In this document: piece after piece, positions 1-10,594 of the stretch
Position numbering within the stretch: the first letter of the stretch is position 1
Layout of the letters: every line of letters begins with the position of its first letter
Source: Alkalibacterium iburiense
Lineage (GTDB): Bacteria; Bacillota; Bacilli; Lactobacillales; Carnobacteriaceae_A
NCBI RefSeq assembly: GCF_039521845.1
Contig: NZ_BAAACW010000020.1
Location: forward strand, 5,975-69,974
Length of the DNA: 64,000 bases
Reading direction: 5' to 3'
Translations under genes and position numbers: made by a program
The notes under the pieces: model-generated
Database searches by the model: none
What the model was told of the DNA's origin: nothing
The model's input: only the letters and a program-made list of their open reading frames with translations

Positions 1-2154
1 AAACCAAATCCTCAATTGATGGCTTACACACTTGCGGATATATTAAAACCTGATCTAGATAATGAGGCGGCTATTTCAAATGAAGTAGTGGATGAAGTCT
101 TAAGAAGTATAGTGATAGATGAGTCTGACAATCAAGTTCTCTCTATTTCAGAAGAAGGAACGTATTCTGTTGGTTTAATGAAAGGTCATGCTGTTCCTAT
201 TGAGTCTGTAAGATTTATTGGTAAAGCGGCACGTAAACGGTATCGAGAAGAAAATATCATCCGTATAGAAAGTCTCATTCTAGCAGAAGAAGAGAAATTA
301 AATGAAATTGACCAGTTCATTGAAAATGTTAAACAAGCTATGAAGACGGCTAAAGACCAATTTGAGCACTTCCCAAAAGATACTGACTTGTCTGAAGCTT
401 TTAAAAACTTAGAAAGAATTCGATTTAACGTAGCTCAATTAAATGACCGAGTCACTATTTTATCTGAAGAATTGAAACAGATTGACAGTCGGGCGCGTCA
501 ATTGAAAGTCACTCTAGATAAGGAAACGAGAGACCTCTCTCTAAAGTTAGACTTATCTACTTATCTTCAAGCAATGAGAGATATGCGGGCCTATGAAAAA
601 GAATTGAGTGAGTTACGTCGAGAACATGGGCTTTATTTAAATGCATGCCAACAAAAAGACGTTACAATCGAACGATTGGAAGAGTTAGAAGAAGATATCC
701 TCTAGCTAAAAGGAGACAGCAATGTCAGCGAGGCCAGCATTAGCCATTTAACTAAAGATATTGAACACATTAAAGAACAAATGGAACAAGAAGGCTTACT
801 GGACATTCAAAAAGAGATTGAAGAGGTCCGTAACAAGATACAGCGTTTAAACGAAATGATAGGATCGAAAAGAGAAGAACGTTCCGCAAGCAAGAGAGAC
901 CTGCATCATGCTAAACAAGAACTCAGCTCTATAGAGGAGCGCTTGGTTTTTTGGGAACAGTTGAAGACAGCATGGAATGATTCCTTTGAAGTGGAGTACA
1001 AAAGAGGTTTTTACACGTTTGATTTAGACTATTCTAATAATGAGGAAAAAGCCAAAGCAGTTATCAATGAATTTGGCCATTCATTGAATCAAGACACTTC
1101 TCAATTAATTGCACGATTATCTCGCGTTAGAAACGATCAGCAAGATTATTTAATGCGGTACAGTCCTTTGCAGCGTACGATTCATACTGACATCCCGGAT
1201 TGGATGACTGATAATTCTACGAGTTTCTATCAGTCATACATTGATAAATGGAAAAGTGTCCGTTCAAGAGACTTGATTGAAATGACTCACACAGAGAAAA
1301 AAGTAAGTCCTTTTAAAGTAGAAGCTGATTTAAATCAGGAACGTGACCGCCAAAAAGTGTTCTTAGATGATCAGGACAAGCAGTTATATGAAGAAATACT
1401 TTTCCACTCTGTTGGAAACAAACTAAGAGCTAGAATTGGGCGAGCCGAACATTGGGTTGAAGAAATGAAAAACTTAATGGACTCTAGAAATGATTCTAGT
1501 GGTCTGCATTTCTCTATAAAATGGAAACCACGAACGGCAGATACTGAAGAAGAATTGGATACAAAAGATTTAGTTGCCTTGCTACGTCAAAATCCTCGTT
1601 TACTGAAAGATGAAGATATTGACAGTGTGACCACACACTTCCGTAAAAAAATTGACCGTGCGAAAGCTATGATGGATGACTCGACTGAAATGCAGACCTT
1701 GCTTCAAGTGTTAAAACAAGTCTTAGATTATAGACACTGGTTTTCATTTGAACTAAGTTTCCAGCGTACAGGGGATGAGAGAAAACGCCCACTGACTGAC
1801 AATCAGTTCAATAAATTTAGTGGGGGAGAAAAAGCAAGAGCAATGTATATTCCGCTCTTTATAGCTACTTATTCTCGTTATTTAGAGGCAGGGGAGCACG
1901 CTCCTTATATTATTTCTCTAGATGAGGCATTTGCAGGGGTGGATGACCAAAATATAGCTGACTTGTTTGAAGTCGTAGAAGAACTGGGATTCAATTACAT
2001 TATGAACTCGCAAGCTCTATGGGGAGATTATGAAACAGTTTCTGAACTAGCAATTAGTGAACTCTTTAGACCACAAAATGCAGATCATGTTGCTGTTATT
2101 CGCTACAATTGGGATGGAAAGAAAAGGACGTTGTTGACGAATGAAGAAGGATAA
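1..2154 (+). pseudogene. jetC: Wadjet-like SMC ATPase JetC (TIGR02680 family), 5'-truncated by the window, with in-frame TAG
   Basis: The reading frame is open from base 1, so the gene starts outside the window and its Walker A end is not visible. What is seen is a long charged coiled-coil region and then the C-terminal ATPase half: an ABC signature FSGGEKARA at 1816-1842 and a Walker B-like SLDEAFAGVDD at about 1915-1947, typical of the TIGR02680 family. In Wadjet systems this SMC-like subunit works with JetA, JetB and the nuclease JetD to detect and cleave foreign circular DNA. An in-frame TAG at 703-705 interrupts the coiled coil. The same frame continues without another stop to 2154, so a single nonsense change (or a base-call error) splits an otherwise intact gene. 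The 3' end overlaps jetD by 14 nt. The family call is firm; the functional state is uncertain. Confidence 0.8.
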
Positions 2155-3433
2155 AAAGCAGTTGAAGGAAGCAGTAAAGTATTTCAAATCCGACTCTGTT
2201 TATCAGAAACTATTTTTAGAATTCAAAAAAAAGTATGAATCCTTAGGACGAGTAGCCGGATCTGTTTCGCTTAAAGCCTTTACCCATGAAGAGATGGCAG
2301 TTCTTGCAGAATTTATGGGGATGCGTTTAGATCAGTTAGTTGAAAAAAACAAATTGACCCTATTACAATTCGAAAAGCAGTTAACCTTGTATCGTTTTGG
2401 TGAAATTGACTTAAAGGATTTACTGGAAGTTTATTTCAATCAGCCACTTATATCTAATAGTGAACAGCGAGAAAATAAATTACATCAGAAAAACAAGTAC
2501 TTTAATGATTTGAAAAACAAGTTTCATTTAATTAGAGATTGGTTAGCTTACATTGAAAGTAATCCAGCTGATGCACACTGGATTCATCGCCTGATTGATG
2601 GTTCTTTTGAACAATTTGAAACCTATACCATTCATTTGAATAAATCCATTGATTCGTTACCTGATAAACCAGTGCGCTTACCAGTATTTGCCCAGCATAT
2701 AACATCAAACCCACACGCTTTTGATCGAAATGAAGTCTTAGGTAGACTATTGATACATTTGTTAACCTTCAAGTTAGGAGAAAAAATGCTTGTTCCAAGC
2801 TCAAGCGAGGAAATAAGTGAATTGCTATTTTCCTTTAATATCTTAAGAGATGATATAACAAATTATGTGACAGTAGTTAATCTGCTTGCTGAAACAGAAT
2901 CTGATAAAGACAAACTGTGGCAAGCAGCAAGTGATTCCAACAGTGTGCTGAATATTCCAATCAGAGAATTATTTCATGTGCAGTCTTTACATTCAAATAA
3001 TTCGAGAAAAGAAGTGTGGGTAGTTGAAAATTCTGGTGTCTTTTCAAGCTTACTGGAAGAAGTCCCTAATGCTCCTTTAATATGCACACACGGACAATTT
3101 AAGTTAGCAGCTTGGAAAGTCTTCGATTTGCTCGTTGAATCAGATCACATATTGCATTACGCGAGTGATTTGGATCCAGAGGGGATAGGTATGGCTTATC
3201 GTTTATTAAATCGGTATCCTGAGAACGTAAAACTTTGGAAAATGGATAAATCTTCCTATCATAATTCAATTTCTGATAATGATACAATATCTGAAGCTCG
3301 CTTAAATCAATTAAGTAATTTTAATCACCCTTTGTTGACAGAGGTTAGTAACGTGATGTTGGAAAGGAAACTGCCTGGTTACCAAGAAGCTCTTTTAGAT
3401 GAGATGATAGAGGATTTGAAAAATAAAATGTAA
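2141..3433 (+). CDS. jetD: Wadjet-like nuclease subunit JetD (DUF2399/TIGR02679 family)
   Basis: A 430-residue protein whose ATG lies inside the end of jetC, so the two are translationally coupled. The C-terminal part has a Toprim-like arrangement: an acidic residue E296 in VWVVENSGVF and the pair D343/D345 in ASDLDPEGIG, as in DUF2399 proteins. In characterised Wadjet systems JetD carries the Toprim-like nuclease that cuts extruded plasmid DNA. The order TIGR02680-DUF2399 matches the last two genes of the DUF2397/DUF2398/TIGR02680/DUF2399 lineage; I recall this as Wadjet type III, but the number is from memory. JetA and JetB would be upstream, outside the window. No lesion is visible in jetD itself. 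Confidence 0.75.
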   Translation: MKKDKKQLKEAVKYFKSDSVYQKLFLEFKKKYESLGRVAGSVSLKAFTHEEMAVLAEFMGMRLDQLVEKNKLTLLQFEKQLTLYRFGEIDLKDLLEVYFNQPLISNSEQRENKLHQKNKYFNDLKNKFHLIRDWLAYIESNPADAHWIHRLIDGSFEQFETYTIHLNKSIDSLPDKPVRLPVFAQHITSNPHAFDRNEVLGRLLIHLLTFKLGEKMLVPSSSEEISELLFSFNILRDDITNYVTVVNLLAETESDKDKLWQAASDSNSVLNIPIRELFHVQSLHSNNSRKEVWVVENSGVFSSLLEEVPNAPLICTHGQFKLAAWKVFDLLVESDHILHYASDLDPEGIGMAYRLLNRYPENVKLWKMDKSSYHNSISDNDTISEARLNQLSNFNHPLLTEVSNVMLERKLPGYQEALLDEMIEDLKNKM

Positions 3434-3564
3434 GAAACAAACATGATGATACAAGTATCAAGATACCAGTTATACATGAATTATCATAATAGCATCATAG
3501 TGCTATAGTATTTCATTCAACTTTAAACTTGCTACTGGAGCTTATCTTAAAAGAAAAAAACACA

Positions 3565-3603
3565 AATAGACCTTTCTATAACTTTATAATAGAGAGGTCT
3601 ATT
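3565..3603 (-). terminator. Hairpin between jetD and the CRISPR array, probable terminator of the array transcript
   Basis: The arms AATAGACC and GGTCTATT are complementary and extend inward through an AT-rich stem. Read on the minus strand, the 3' side runs into TGTGTTTTTTT, which fits an intrinsic terminator for the leftward pre-crRNA. On the plus strand there is no comparable U-run, so termination of the jet operon here is less likely. The rest of the 180-bp gap between jetD and the array shows nothing I recognise. Confidence 0.5.
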
Positions 3604-3613
3604 CGTAATGAAT

Positions 3614-3713
3614 GTAAAATACTACCTAAAATTGAGAGAGTACAAAATAACCGTAGAAGTAATTCTTCATAAATTTACTTTCTGTAATCCAAAGGTTGGT
3701 AGAGTACCAAAAT
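3614..3713 (-). repeat. Two degenerate trailer-end CRISPR repeats
   Basis: The unit at 3678-3713 is 36 bp long, keeps GAGTACCAAAAT at its end, but diverges in its first two thirds (for example AAAGGTTGG in place of AAAAATTGA). The unit at about 3614-3648 keeps AAATTGAGAGAGTAC and has lost one C. Each is separated from the next repeat by 29-30 nt, so they are old array units. Decay at this end identifies it as the distal (oldest) end. Confidence 0.85.
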
Positions 3714-6700
3714 AATTCATCTAGACTACTAAATGTTTTAACTGTTCCGTAATACCAAAAATTGAGAGAGTACCAAAATACAAGTCCAATCCACGTTCAT
3801 AATCATCTAGTTCCGTAATACCAAAAATTGAGAGAGTACCAAAATCTATAACTGATTCGTCTACGTTCAAAGATGGTTCCGTAATACCAAAAATTGAGAG
3901 AGTACCAAAATAATGTCCATCATCTACCCCACCTTTCTGTCGTTCCGTAATACCAAAAATTGAGAGAGTACCAAAATGCGGGCACATCCGACTTAGAGAT
4001 GGAAAGGTTCCGTAATACCAAAAATTGAGAGAGTACCAAAATTAGTAGGAGAAGCATGGTTTAGTATTCTCTGTTCCGTAATACCAAAAATTGAGAGAGT
4101 ACCAAAATCCGTAACCGTCTACGTTTGTATACACGCTTGTTCCGTAATACCAAAAATTGAGAGAGTACCAAAATAAATGAAAAAAGTAATGATTATCGAA
4201 ACTTGTTCCGTAATACCAAAAATTGAGAGAGTACCAAAATAAGGTTCAACCTGTGCATTATGATTGTTAAGTTCCGTAATACCAAAAATTGAGAGAGTAT
4301 CAAAATTTGTGTGGAAAGAACGTGGGTTGGAACAAGGTTCCGTAATACCAAAAATTGAGAGAGTACCAAAATAGATTTCAAAGCAATCGCATTTATTAAG
4401 TGTTCCGTAATACCAAAAATTGAGAGAGTACCAAAATAGCAAAAAGTGAGATTGTTTCATTCATGAAGTTCCGTAATACCAAAAATTGAGAGAGTACCAA
4501 AATTTAGCCAATTGTCCCTGTTTCCTTCATCTAGTTCCGTAATACCAAAAATTGAGAGAGTACCAAAATGATTGAACCGGTAGACACAGTGAAAGTTCCG
4601 TTCCGTAATACCAAAAATTGAGAGAGTACCAAAATCCGTACACATTGACCGACTGTTCTTTTTGTGTTCCGTAATACCAAAAATTGAGAGAGTACCAAAA
4701 TCAAAGTGCAACAATTAAACATTAAAAACATGTTCCGTAATACCAAAAATTGAGAGAGTACCAAAATTTAAAAGTAGATTTAGGCAAATACACTTACGTT
4801 CCGTAATACCAAAAATTGAGAGAGTACCAAAATAGCGGCAACCGTTAAAAGTTACCGCTATTTGTTCCGTAATACCAAAAATTGAGAGAGTACCAAAATG
4901 ATTGGGTAACGGAAGATATATGGGGTGCTGTTCCGTAATACCAAAAATTGAGAGAGTACCAAAATCCCTGAACTAATAGATACACCCAAATTCCGTTCCG
5001 TAATACCAAAAATTGAGAGAGTACCAAAATTACGCTTGATAAACTTTGTTTTGTTCGTGAGTTCCGTAATACCAAAAATTGAGAGAGTACCAAAATGCCA
5101 TGTTTAATCATTCTCCTTTAATAGTTGTTCCGTAATACCAAAAATTGAGAGAGTACCAAAATGGAATGTCTGCGTAGTTTTCTACTTTCAATGTTCCGTA
5201 ATACCAAAAATTGAGAGAGTACCAAAATAGAGTATGGAGATTCATACAGGCGGATACTGTTCCGTAATACCAAAAATTGAGAGAGTACCAAAATTGGGAT
5301 GTACGCAATCTGTAAGTTGTCTGGGTTCCGTAATACCAAAAATTGAGAGAGTACCAAAATTTGCTGGACTATCGCAGCGACAAGCGTATTGTTCCGTAAT
5401 ACCAAAAATTGAGAGAGTACCAAAATAGCGGGAACGTTGAACGCAGCGAATGTGAAGTTCCGTAATACCAAAAATTGAGAGAGTACCAAAATATGTTCTG
5501 CCACGAGGTTGCCAATCCTTTAGTTCCGTAATACCAAAAATTGAGAGAGTACCAAAATATGATTCATCTACCTCCACTTCTTTGTTTAGTTCCGTAATAC
5601 CAAAAATTGAGAGAGTACCAAAATACACCCTCATCTTAATTGGTGGGGGTCTTTGTTCCGTAATACCAAAAATTGAGAGAGTACCAAAATAAGAGTGCCT
5701 ATTAATTTTTACATCGTCGAGTTCCGTAATACCAAAAATTGAGAGAGTACCAAAATATTCAGAAGACATAACAGAGGAAATGGAAGTTCCGTAATACCAA
5801 AAATTGAGAGAGTACCAAAATCCCATTTACTCGATTGAGTAGCTTCTCCCAGTTCCGTAATACCAAAAATTGAGAGAGTACCAAAATTGTAAAAGTCATT
5901 GCGTTCGATTGCTTTTGGTTCCGTAATACCAAAAATTGAGAGAGTACCAAAATCTACTGTATATCTCATGATTTCCTCTTTAGGTTCCGTAATACCAAAA
6001 ATTGAGAGAGTACCAAAATATAAACTTTCTTTAAGTACGATTCTCCATTGTTCCGTAATACCAAAAATTGAGAGAGTACCAAAATTGTAAAAGTCATTGC
6101 GTTCGATTGCTTTAGGTTCCGTAATACCAAAAATTGAGAGAGTACCAAAATACTTAAGGATGGGGCTAAGATTGAGCAGACGTTCCGTAATACCAAAAAT
6201 TGAGAGAGTACCAAAATACACCCTCACCTTAATCGGTGGGGGTCTTTGTTCCGTAATACCAAAAATTGAGAGAGTACCAAAATCGGCACGGCATTCGAGG
6301 AGGTAGTTTAAGTGTTCCGTAATACCAAAAATTGAGAGAGTACCAAAATTTGCAAGAGCCTTGTAGTCTAGTCTGAAATGTTCCGTAATACCAAAAATTG
6401 AGAGAGTACCAAAATATCGATACTCAACTATCACCACTCCTTTTAGTTCCGTAATACCAAAAATTGAGAGAGTACCAAAATAGGTCGCTGTATATATCCA
6501 ACGCCCATTGGGTTCCGTAATACCAAAAATTGAGAGAGTACCAAAATCCAGTTCCCGGTCTGCCTCCAATAGTGATTGTTCCGTAATACCAAAAATTGAG
6601 AGAGTACCAAAATAATAGGAGCGTTGCGCCATAGATCCGGTTAGTTCCGTAATACCAAAAATTGAGAGAGTACCAAAATAGATAGGATGCCAAAGGGAGA

Positions 6701-9319
6701 CATCTTTTTGTTCCGTAATACCAAAAATTGAGAGAGTACCAAAATAATGCGGTGCAACAATCTCTCAGATATCTTGTTCCGTAATACCAAAAATTGAGAG
6801 AGTACCAAAATTAATGACTAAAATAGACTTTCCTGTATTGAGTTCCGTAATACCAAAAATTGAGAGAGTACCAAAATTCGCTGAAGTTCTTTTCTTCAAC
6901 ATAGCGTGTTCCGTAATACCAAAAATTGAGAGAGTACCAAAATATATGCAAGAATCTCTTGATGAGGTTAAGCGTTCCGTAATACCAAAAATTGAGAGAG
7001 TACCAAAATAAGTGCTGTTTCAGCAAACCCGCCTGTTTCGTTCCGTAATACCAAAAATTGAGAGAGTACCAAAATCGGTCGTGTCGTCAGCAATTATCTG
7101 CATGTGTTCCGTAATACCAAAAATTGAGAGAGTACCAAAATAGCCATTGGAGTTACTAAACTAGTTTCGGCGTTCCGTAATACCAAAAATTGAGAGAGTA
7201 CCAAAATAGCAAGCGACCAAGACTCACAAGGTGGACTGTTCCGTAATACCAAAAATTGAGAGAGTACCAAAATCGACGAGCCGATACAAGTAATTGGAAA
7301 AGAGTTCCGTAATACCAAAAATTGAGAGAGTACCAAAATAACTAGTTCGCCAGTGTCTAATATAATAATGTTCCGTAATACCAAAAATTGAGAGAGTACC
7401 AAAATATTCGTGATCAGCGAATGCTTCTTTTAGTCGTTCCGTAATACCAAAAATTGAGAGAGTACCAAAATAAGCCACTTCCGTCTTTGATTCCTCATTC
7501 TGTTCCGTAATACCAAAAATTGAGAGAGTACCAAAATCTAAAGAATCAATTAATATCAATAATCATTGTTCCGTAATACCAAAAATTGAGAGAGTACCAA
7601 AATGAGAACAGCATATCTCGTCTTGTATTAACGGTTCCGTAATACCAAAAATTGAGAGAGTACCAAAATCAGCGTGGGAGTAATCGACAGCGACTATTAG
7701 TTCCGTAATACCAAAAATTGAGAGAGTACCAAAATTGAGGCATCTGCAGCTTCGATACCGAACATGTTCCGTAATACCAAAAATTGAGAGAGTACCAAAA
7801 TCTAATGGTGCATCGGATGCAGCTAGTCTGTGTTCCGTAATACCAAAAATTGAGAGAGTACCAAAATCTCCATAACCACATCTGAAATTCCTTTGATGTT
7901 CCGTAATACCAAAAATTGAGAGAGTACCAAAATAGCTATATCAGCTTCACGTTTAGCTTGTTCGTTCCGTAATACCAAAAATTGAGAGAGTACCAAAATC
8001 TAAAGAATCAATTAATATTAATAAACATTGTTCCGTAATACCAAAAATTGAGAGAGTACCAAAATCGGTCGTGTCGTCAGCAATTATCTGCATGTGTTCC
8101 GTAATACCAAAAATTGAGAGAGTACCAAAATCTGGTGCATTTCAGTTGTGTTTAAGCGAATGTTCCGTAATACCAAAAATTGAGAGAGTACCAAAATAAC
8201 ATCATCATAATCCCACGAGAAACACGAGGTTCCGTAATACCAAAAATTGAGAGAGTACCAAAATCTGTCCGATACCGCACTCAACATATCTAACGTTCCG
8301 TAATACCAAAAATTGAGAGAGTACCAAAATCCACTTCATGACTTTCTCTAGCGTGTGATTGTTCCGTAATACCAAAAATTGAGAGAGTACCAAAATTAAC
8401 GATCCGTTAGATATGTTTGTAATTTAGTTCCGTAATACCAAAAATTGAGAGAGTACCAAAATTTCAACGCTCTTGTCTCCATATTTAGTAGAGTTCCGTA
8501 ATACCAAAAATTGAGAGAGTACCAAAATCGGGTGCTTTTTACATATGGAATACCGTTCGTTCCGTAATACCAAAAATTGAGAGAGTACCAAAATCTTCTG
8601 GAATAGTCGGTGTCATACTGTTGCGTTCCGTAATACCAAAAATTGAGAGAGTACCAAAATTAACGATCCGTTAGATATGTTTGTAATTTAGTTCCGTAAT
8701 ACCAAAAATTGAGAGAGTACCAAAATAAGATTTTAATAATTTAGTTGGATCTTTGTGTTCCGTAATACCAAAAATTGAGAGAGTACCAAAATGACATTGC
8801 AGAGGAAACAACTATCCCTGGCGTTCCGTAATACCAAAAATTGAGAGAGTACCAAAATTCTGATTCACGCAAAGAACCCTGAAAAGTAGTTCCGTAATAC
8901 CAAAAATTGAGAGAGTACCAAAATTTACGTTTCAATTCTGCTTTATGCTCCTCGGTTCCGTAATACCAAAAATTGAGAGAGTACCAAAATTTTTGTTTAT
9001 GTAGTGCAAGACCCCCGACAGTTCCGTAATACCAAAAATTGAGAGAGTACCAAAATATGCCGTTGGGTTAAACTGTTGTAATTGAAGTTCCGTAATACCA
9101 AAAATTGAGAGAGTACCAAAATTTCTGATGAATCAATCAGACCGCAGGCTAGTTCCGTAATACCAAAAATTGAGAGAGTACCAAAATCGGTCGTGTCGTC
9201 AGCAATTATCTGCATGTGTTCCGTAATACCAAAAATTGAGAGAGTACCAAAATTTGGGTTAAAAGTCAATGTTAATTGATATCGTTCCGTAATACCAAAA
9301 ATTGAGAGAGTACCAAAAT
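3614..9319 (-). CRISPR. Type II-A CRISPR array: 85 full repeats, 84 spacers, plus 2 decayed repeats
   Basis: Full 36-bp repeats start at 3744 and recur every 66 bp up to 9284-9319. On the plus strand each begins GTTCCGTAATACC and ends GAGTACCAAAAT. On the transcribed minus strand the repeat begins ATTTTGGTACTCTCTC, matching the GTTTT(A/T/G)GTACTC start of SaCas9/St1-type repeats. Spacers are 30 nt except five of 29 nt (following the repeats at 3942, 4337, 4930, 5721 and 9087) and one of 31 nt (after 8162). One repeat, at 4271, has a C-to-T change near its end. Conservation is otherwise perfect by eye. The leader end is at 9319, next to csn2, and the decayed trailer end is at 3614-3713. The period is a multiple of three and the repeat has open frames, so spurious ORFs run through the array on both strands. 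Confidence 0.98.
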
Positions 9320-9328
9320 GTCATTTTC

Positions 9329-9358
9329 ATTATACCTTACTTCTTATTATTGATTCAA
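9329..9358 (-). promoter_or_regulatory. Probable pre-crRNA promoter inside the 3' end of csn2
   Basis: On the minus strand TTGAAT (9353-9358) and TATAAT (9329-9334) are separated by 18 nt. The -10 box overlaps the csn2 stop codon (9330-9332). Transcription would start within a few bases of the first repeat at 9319. Only 10 bp lie between the csn2 stop and the first repeat, so leader signals for both transcription and spacer integration must sit in csn2 coding sequence. Confidence 0.55.
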
Positions 9359-10268
9359 TATAAGACTGATATTGATCTGAAATCCCTTTAGTTTCAAGGC
9401 GAAAAGGTATGTCAGTGAGATAAAGTAAGAGAAAAATATAAATAAAAACTTCTAAGTTATCCACATCTGAGTATGATAAAAACACCGTTTTTCCTTTTGA
9501 GTTATCCACAATGTTTTTATACAAGTTCCTTGCATCTTCATATAATGATTCAGTAAATAAAAAGGGAAGTAGGTTAAGCATTTTACTTTTTTGGGCATCT
9601 AAAACAAGGTCATTAATAATTTGATTATGATACTTAATATTAACTACTTTTTCAGTCATTTGATTTGTTACGATAATAAACTGACTAGGTAGTGAATACA
9701 AGAACGTAAGCAACTTTACAAATTCAAATTGTGTGAGATAGTTTTCTGGATTAATGATTAAAAACAGATTCAATTTAGATCTATTGGAGAAGTTAATCAG
9801 TTTGATTTCATTTTTTATCACATCCAAAGAGGAAGCAAACTGACTAATAGTCACTAACTTCTTTTTTACAACTTCTTTTGAATAATTTTTTAATTCAAAT
9901 TCCATGGGTATATTGATTTCTTCATTTAAGAAAAGAACTTCTTCCTGTAATTCTTCCCATATTTCAACAAATTGTTTATAAATAGGAGATAACTCAAGGA
10001 AAGAAAAAAACAAATCATCTAACTTTCCTTTAGAAACATTATAGCTATTAGATTCATACAATGGAGTATAGGATAATACTGATAAATTATAGTCCTGTGA
10101 AACTACTCGTTGATTGTTCTCTTGAATAAGAGTATTGCCAGCCGAAAAACTATCTTTTAATAGTTTAATTTCATCTTCCCAATCTTTTATATTGCCTTTC
10201 AGTATAGTTACTTGGTCAATGAGGATCGAGAAAGAAGAGTGCTCATTTTTTATAATCCATTCTTTCAT
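9330..10268 (-). CDS. csn2: CRISPR adaptation protein Csn2, long form
   Basis: A 312-residue protein between cas2 and the array, the position of csn2 in subtype II-A. Csn2 forms a DNA-end-binding ring that works with Cas1-Cas2 and Cas9 in spacer capture. The length resembles the larger Csn2 subfamily of S. thermophilus CRISPR1-type loci more than the roughly 220-residue form of S. pyogenes. I see no diagnostic catalytic motif, as expected for this family, and the call rests on position, size and general composition (leucine-rich core with a long charged helical middle). It overlaps the end of cas2 by 4 nt. The reading frame is intact. Confidence 0.7.
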   Translation of the reverse strand: MKEWIIKNEHSSFSILIDQVTILKGNIKDWEDEIKLLKDSFSAGNTLIQENNQRVVSQDYNLSVLSYTPLYESNSYNVSKGKLDDLFFSFLELSPIYKQFVEIWEELQEEVLFLNEEINIPMEFELKNYSKEVVKKKLVTISQFASSLDVIKNEIKLINFSNRSKLNLFLIINPENYLTQFEFVKLLTFLYSLPSQFIIVTNQMTEKVVNIKYHNQIINDLVLDAQKSKMLNLLPFLFTESLYEDARNLYKNIVDNSKGKTVFLSYSDVDNLEVFIYIFLLLYLTDIPFRLETKGISDQYQSYIESIIRSKV

Positions 10269-10594
10269 AATATCACCATAGTATTGTCTGACAAGGATTC
10301 TTCTGTGAAAGTCTGATTACCCACTAACAAAAACATATTACTGTATTGTTTTTCAGTTACTGCCATAGCTCTTACTGATCCATGTGGAGGCATGTTTTGT
10401 TTGAGGGTAAACATATACGTATCTAAACTACTTCTATTTGGAAATATTTTTGAATAAACTGAAAACTGCACCATAGTGAAACCATTTTTTATTAAATACT
10501 TTCTAAATCGAGAATAAATTCGTCTTTCTGAACGAGTATTCATTGGCAAATCAAAAAACAACATTAAACGCATGAATCTATAAGGCGATGCCAT
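10265..10594 (-). CDS. cas2: CRISPR-associated endoribonuclease Cas2
   Basis: The Cas2 fold signature is the N-terminal RFMRLMLFFDLPM, with the conserved aspartate at the end of the first strand, followed by RKYLIKNGFTMVQFSVY. Cas2 is the structural partner of Cas1 in the integration complex. The open frame extends upstream to 10630, but the ATG at 10594 gives MASPYRFMRLM, a normal Cas2 length of 109 residues, and leaves a short overlap with the end of cas1 (stop at 10578-10580). A second possible start is the Met at 10573. No strong ribosome binding site is visible, consistent with coupling to cas1. Confidence 0.85.
   Translation of the reverse strand: MASPYRFMRLMLFFDLPMNTRSERRIYSRFRKYLIKNGFTMVQFSVYSKIFPNRSSLDTYMFTLKQNMPPHGSVRAMAVTEKQYSNMFLLVGNQTFTEESLSDNTMVIL

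Noticed and set aside
48..2154. Treating the two jetC pieces as separate genes
   Set aside because: They are in one frame, the second piece has no ribosome binding site at its ATG (781), and together they form the TIGR02680 architecture.
3721..9269. Many ORFs of 60-307 codons on both strands with repeated FGTLSIFGITE, LVLSQFLVLRN or SVIPKIERVPK segments
   Set aside because: They are translations of the CRISPR repeat and spacers. The 66-bp period is a multiple of three and the repeat has no stop in several frames. None has a ribosome binding site or a non-repeat domain.
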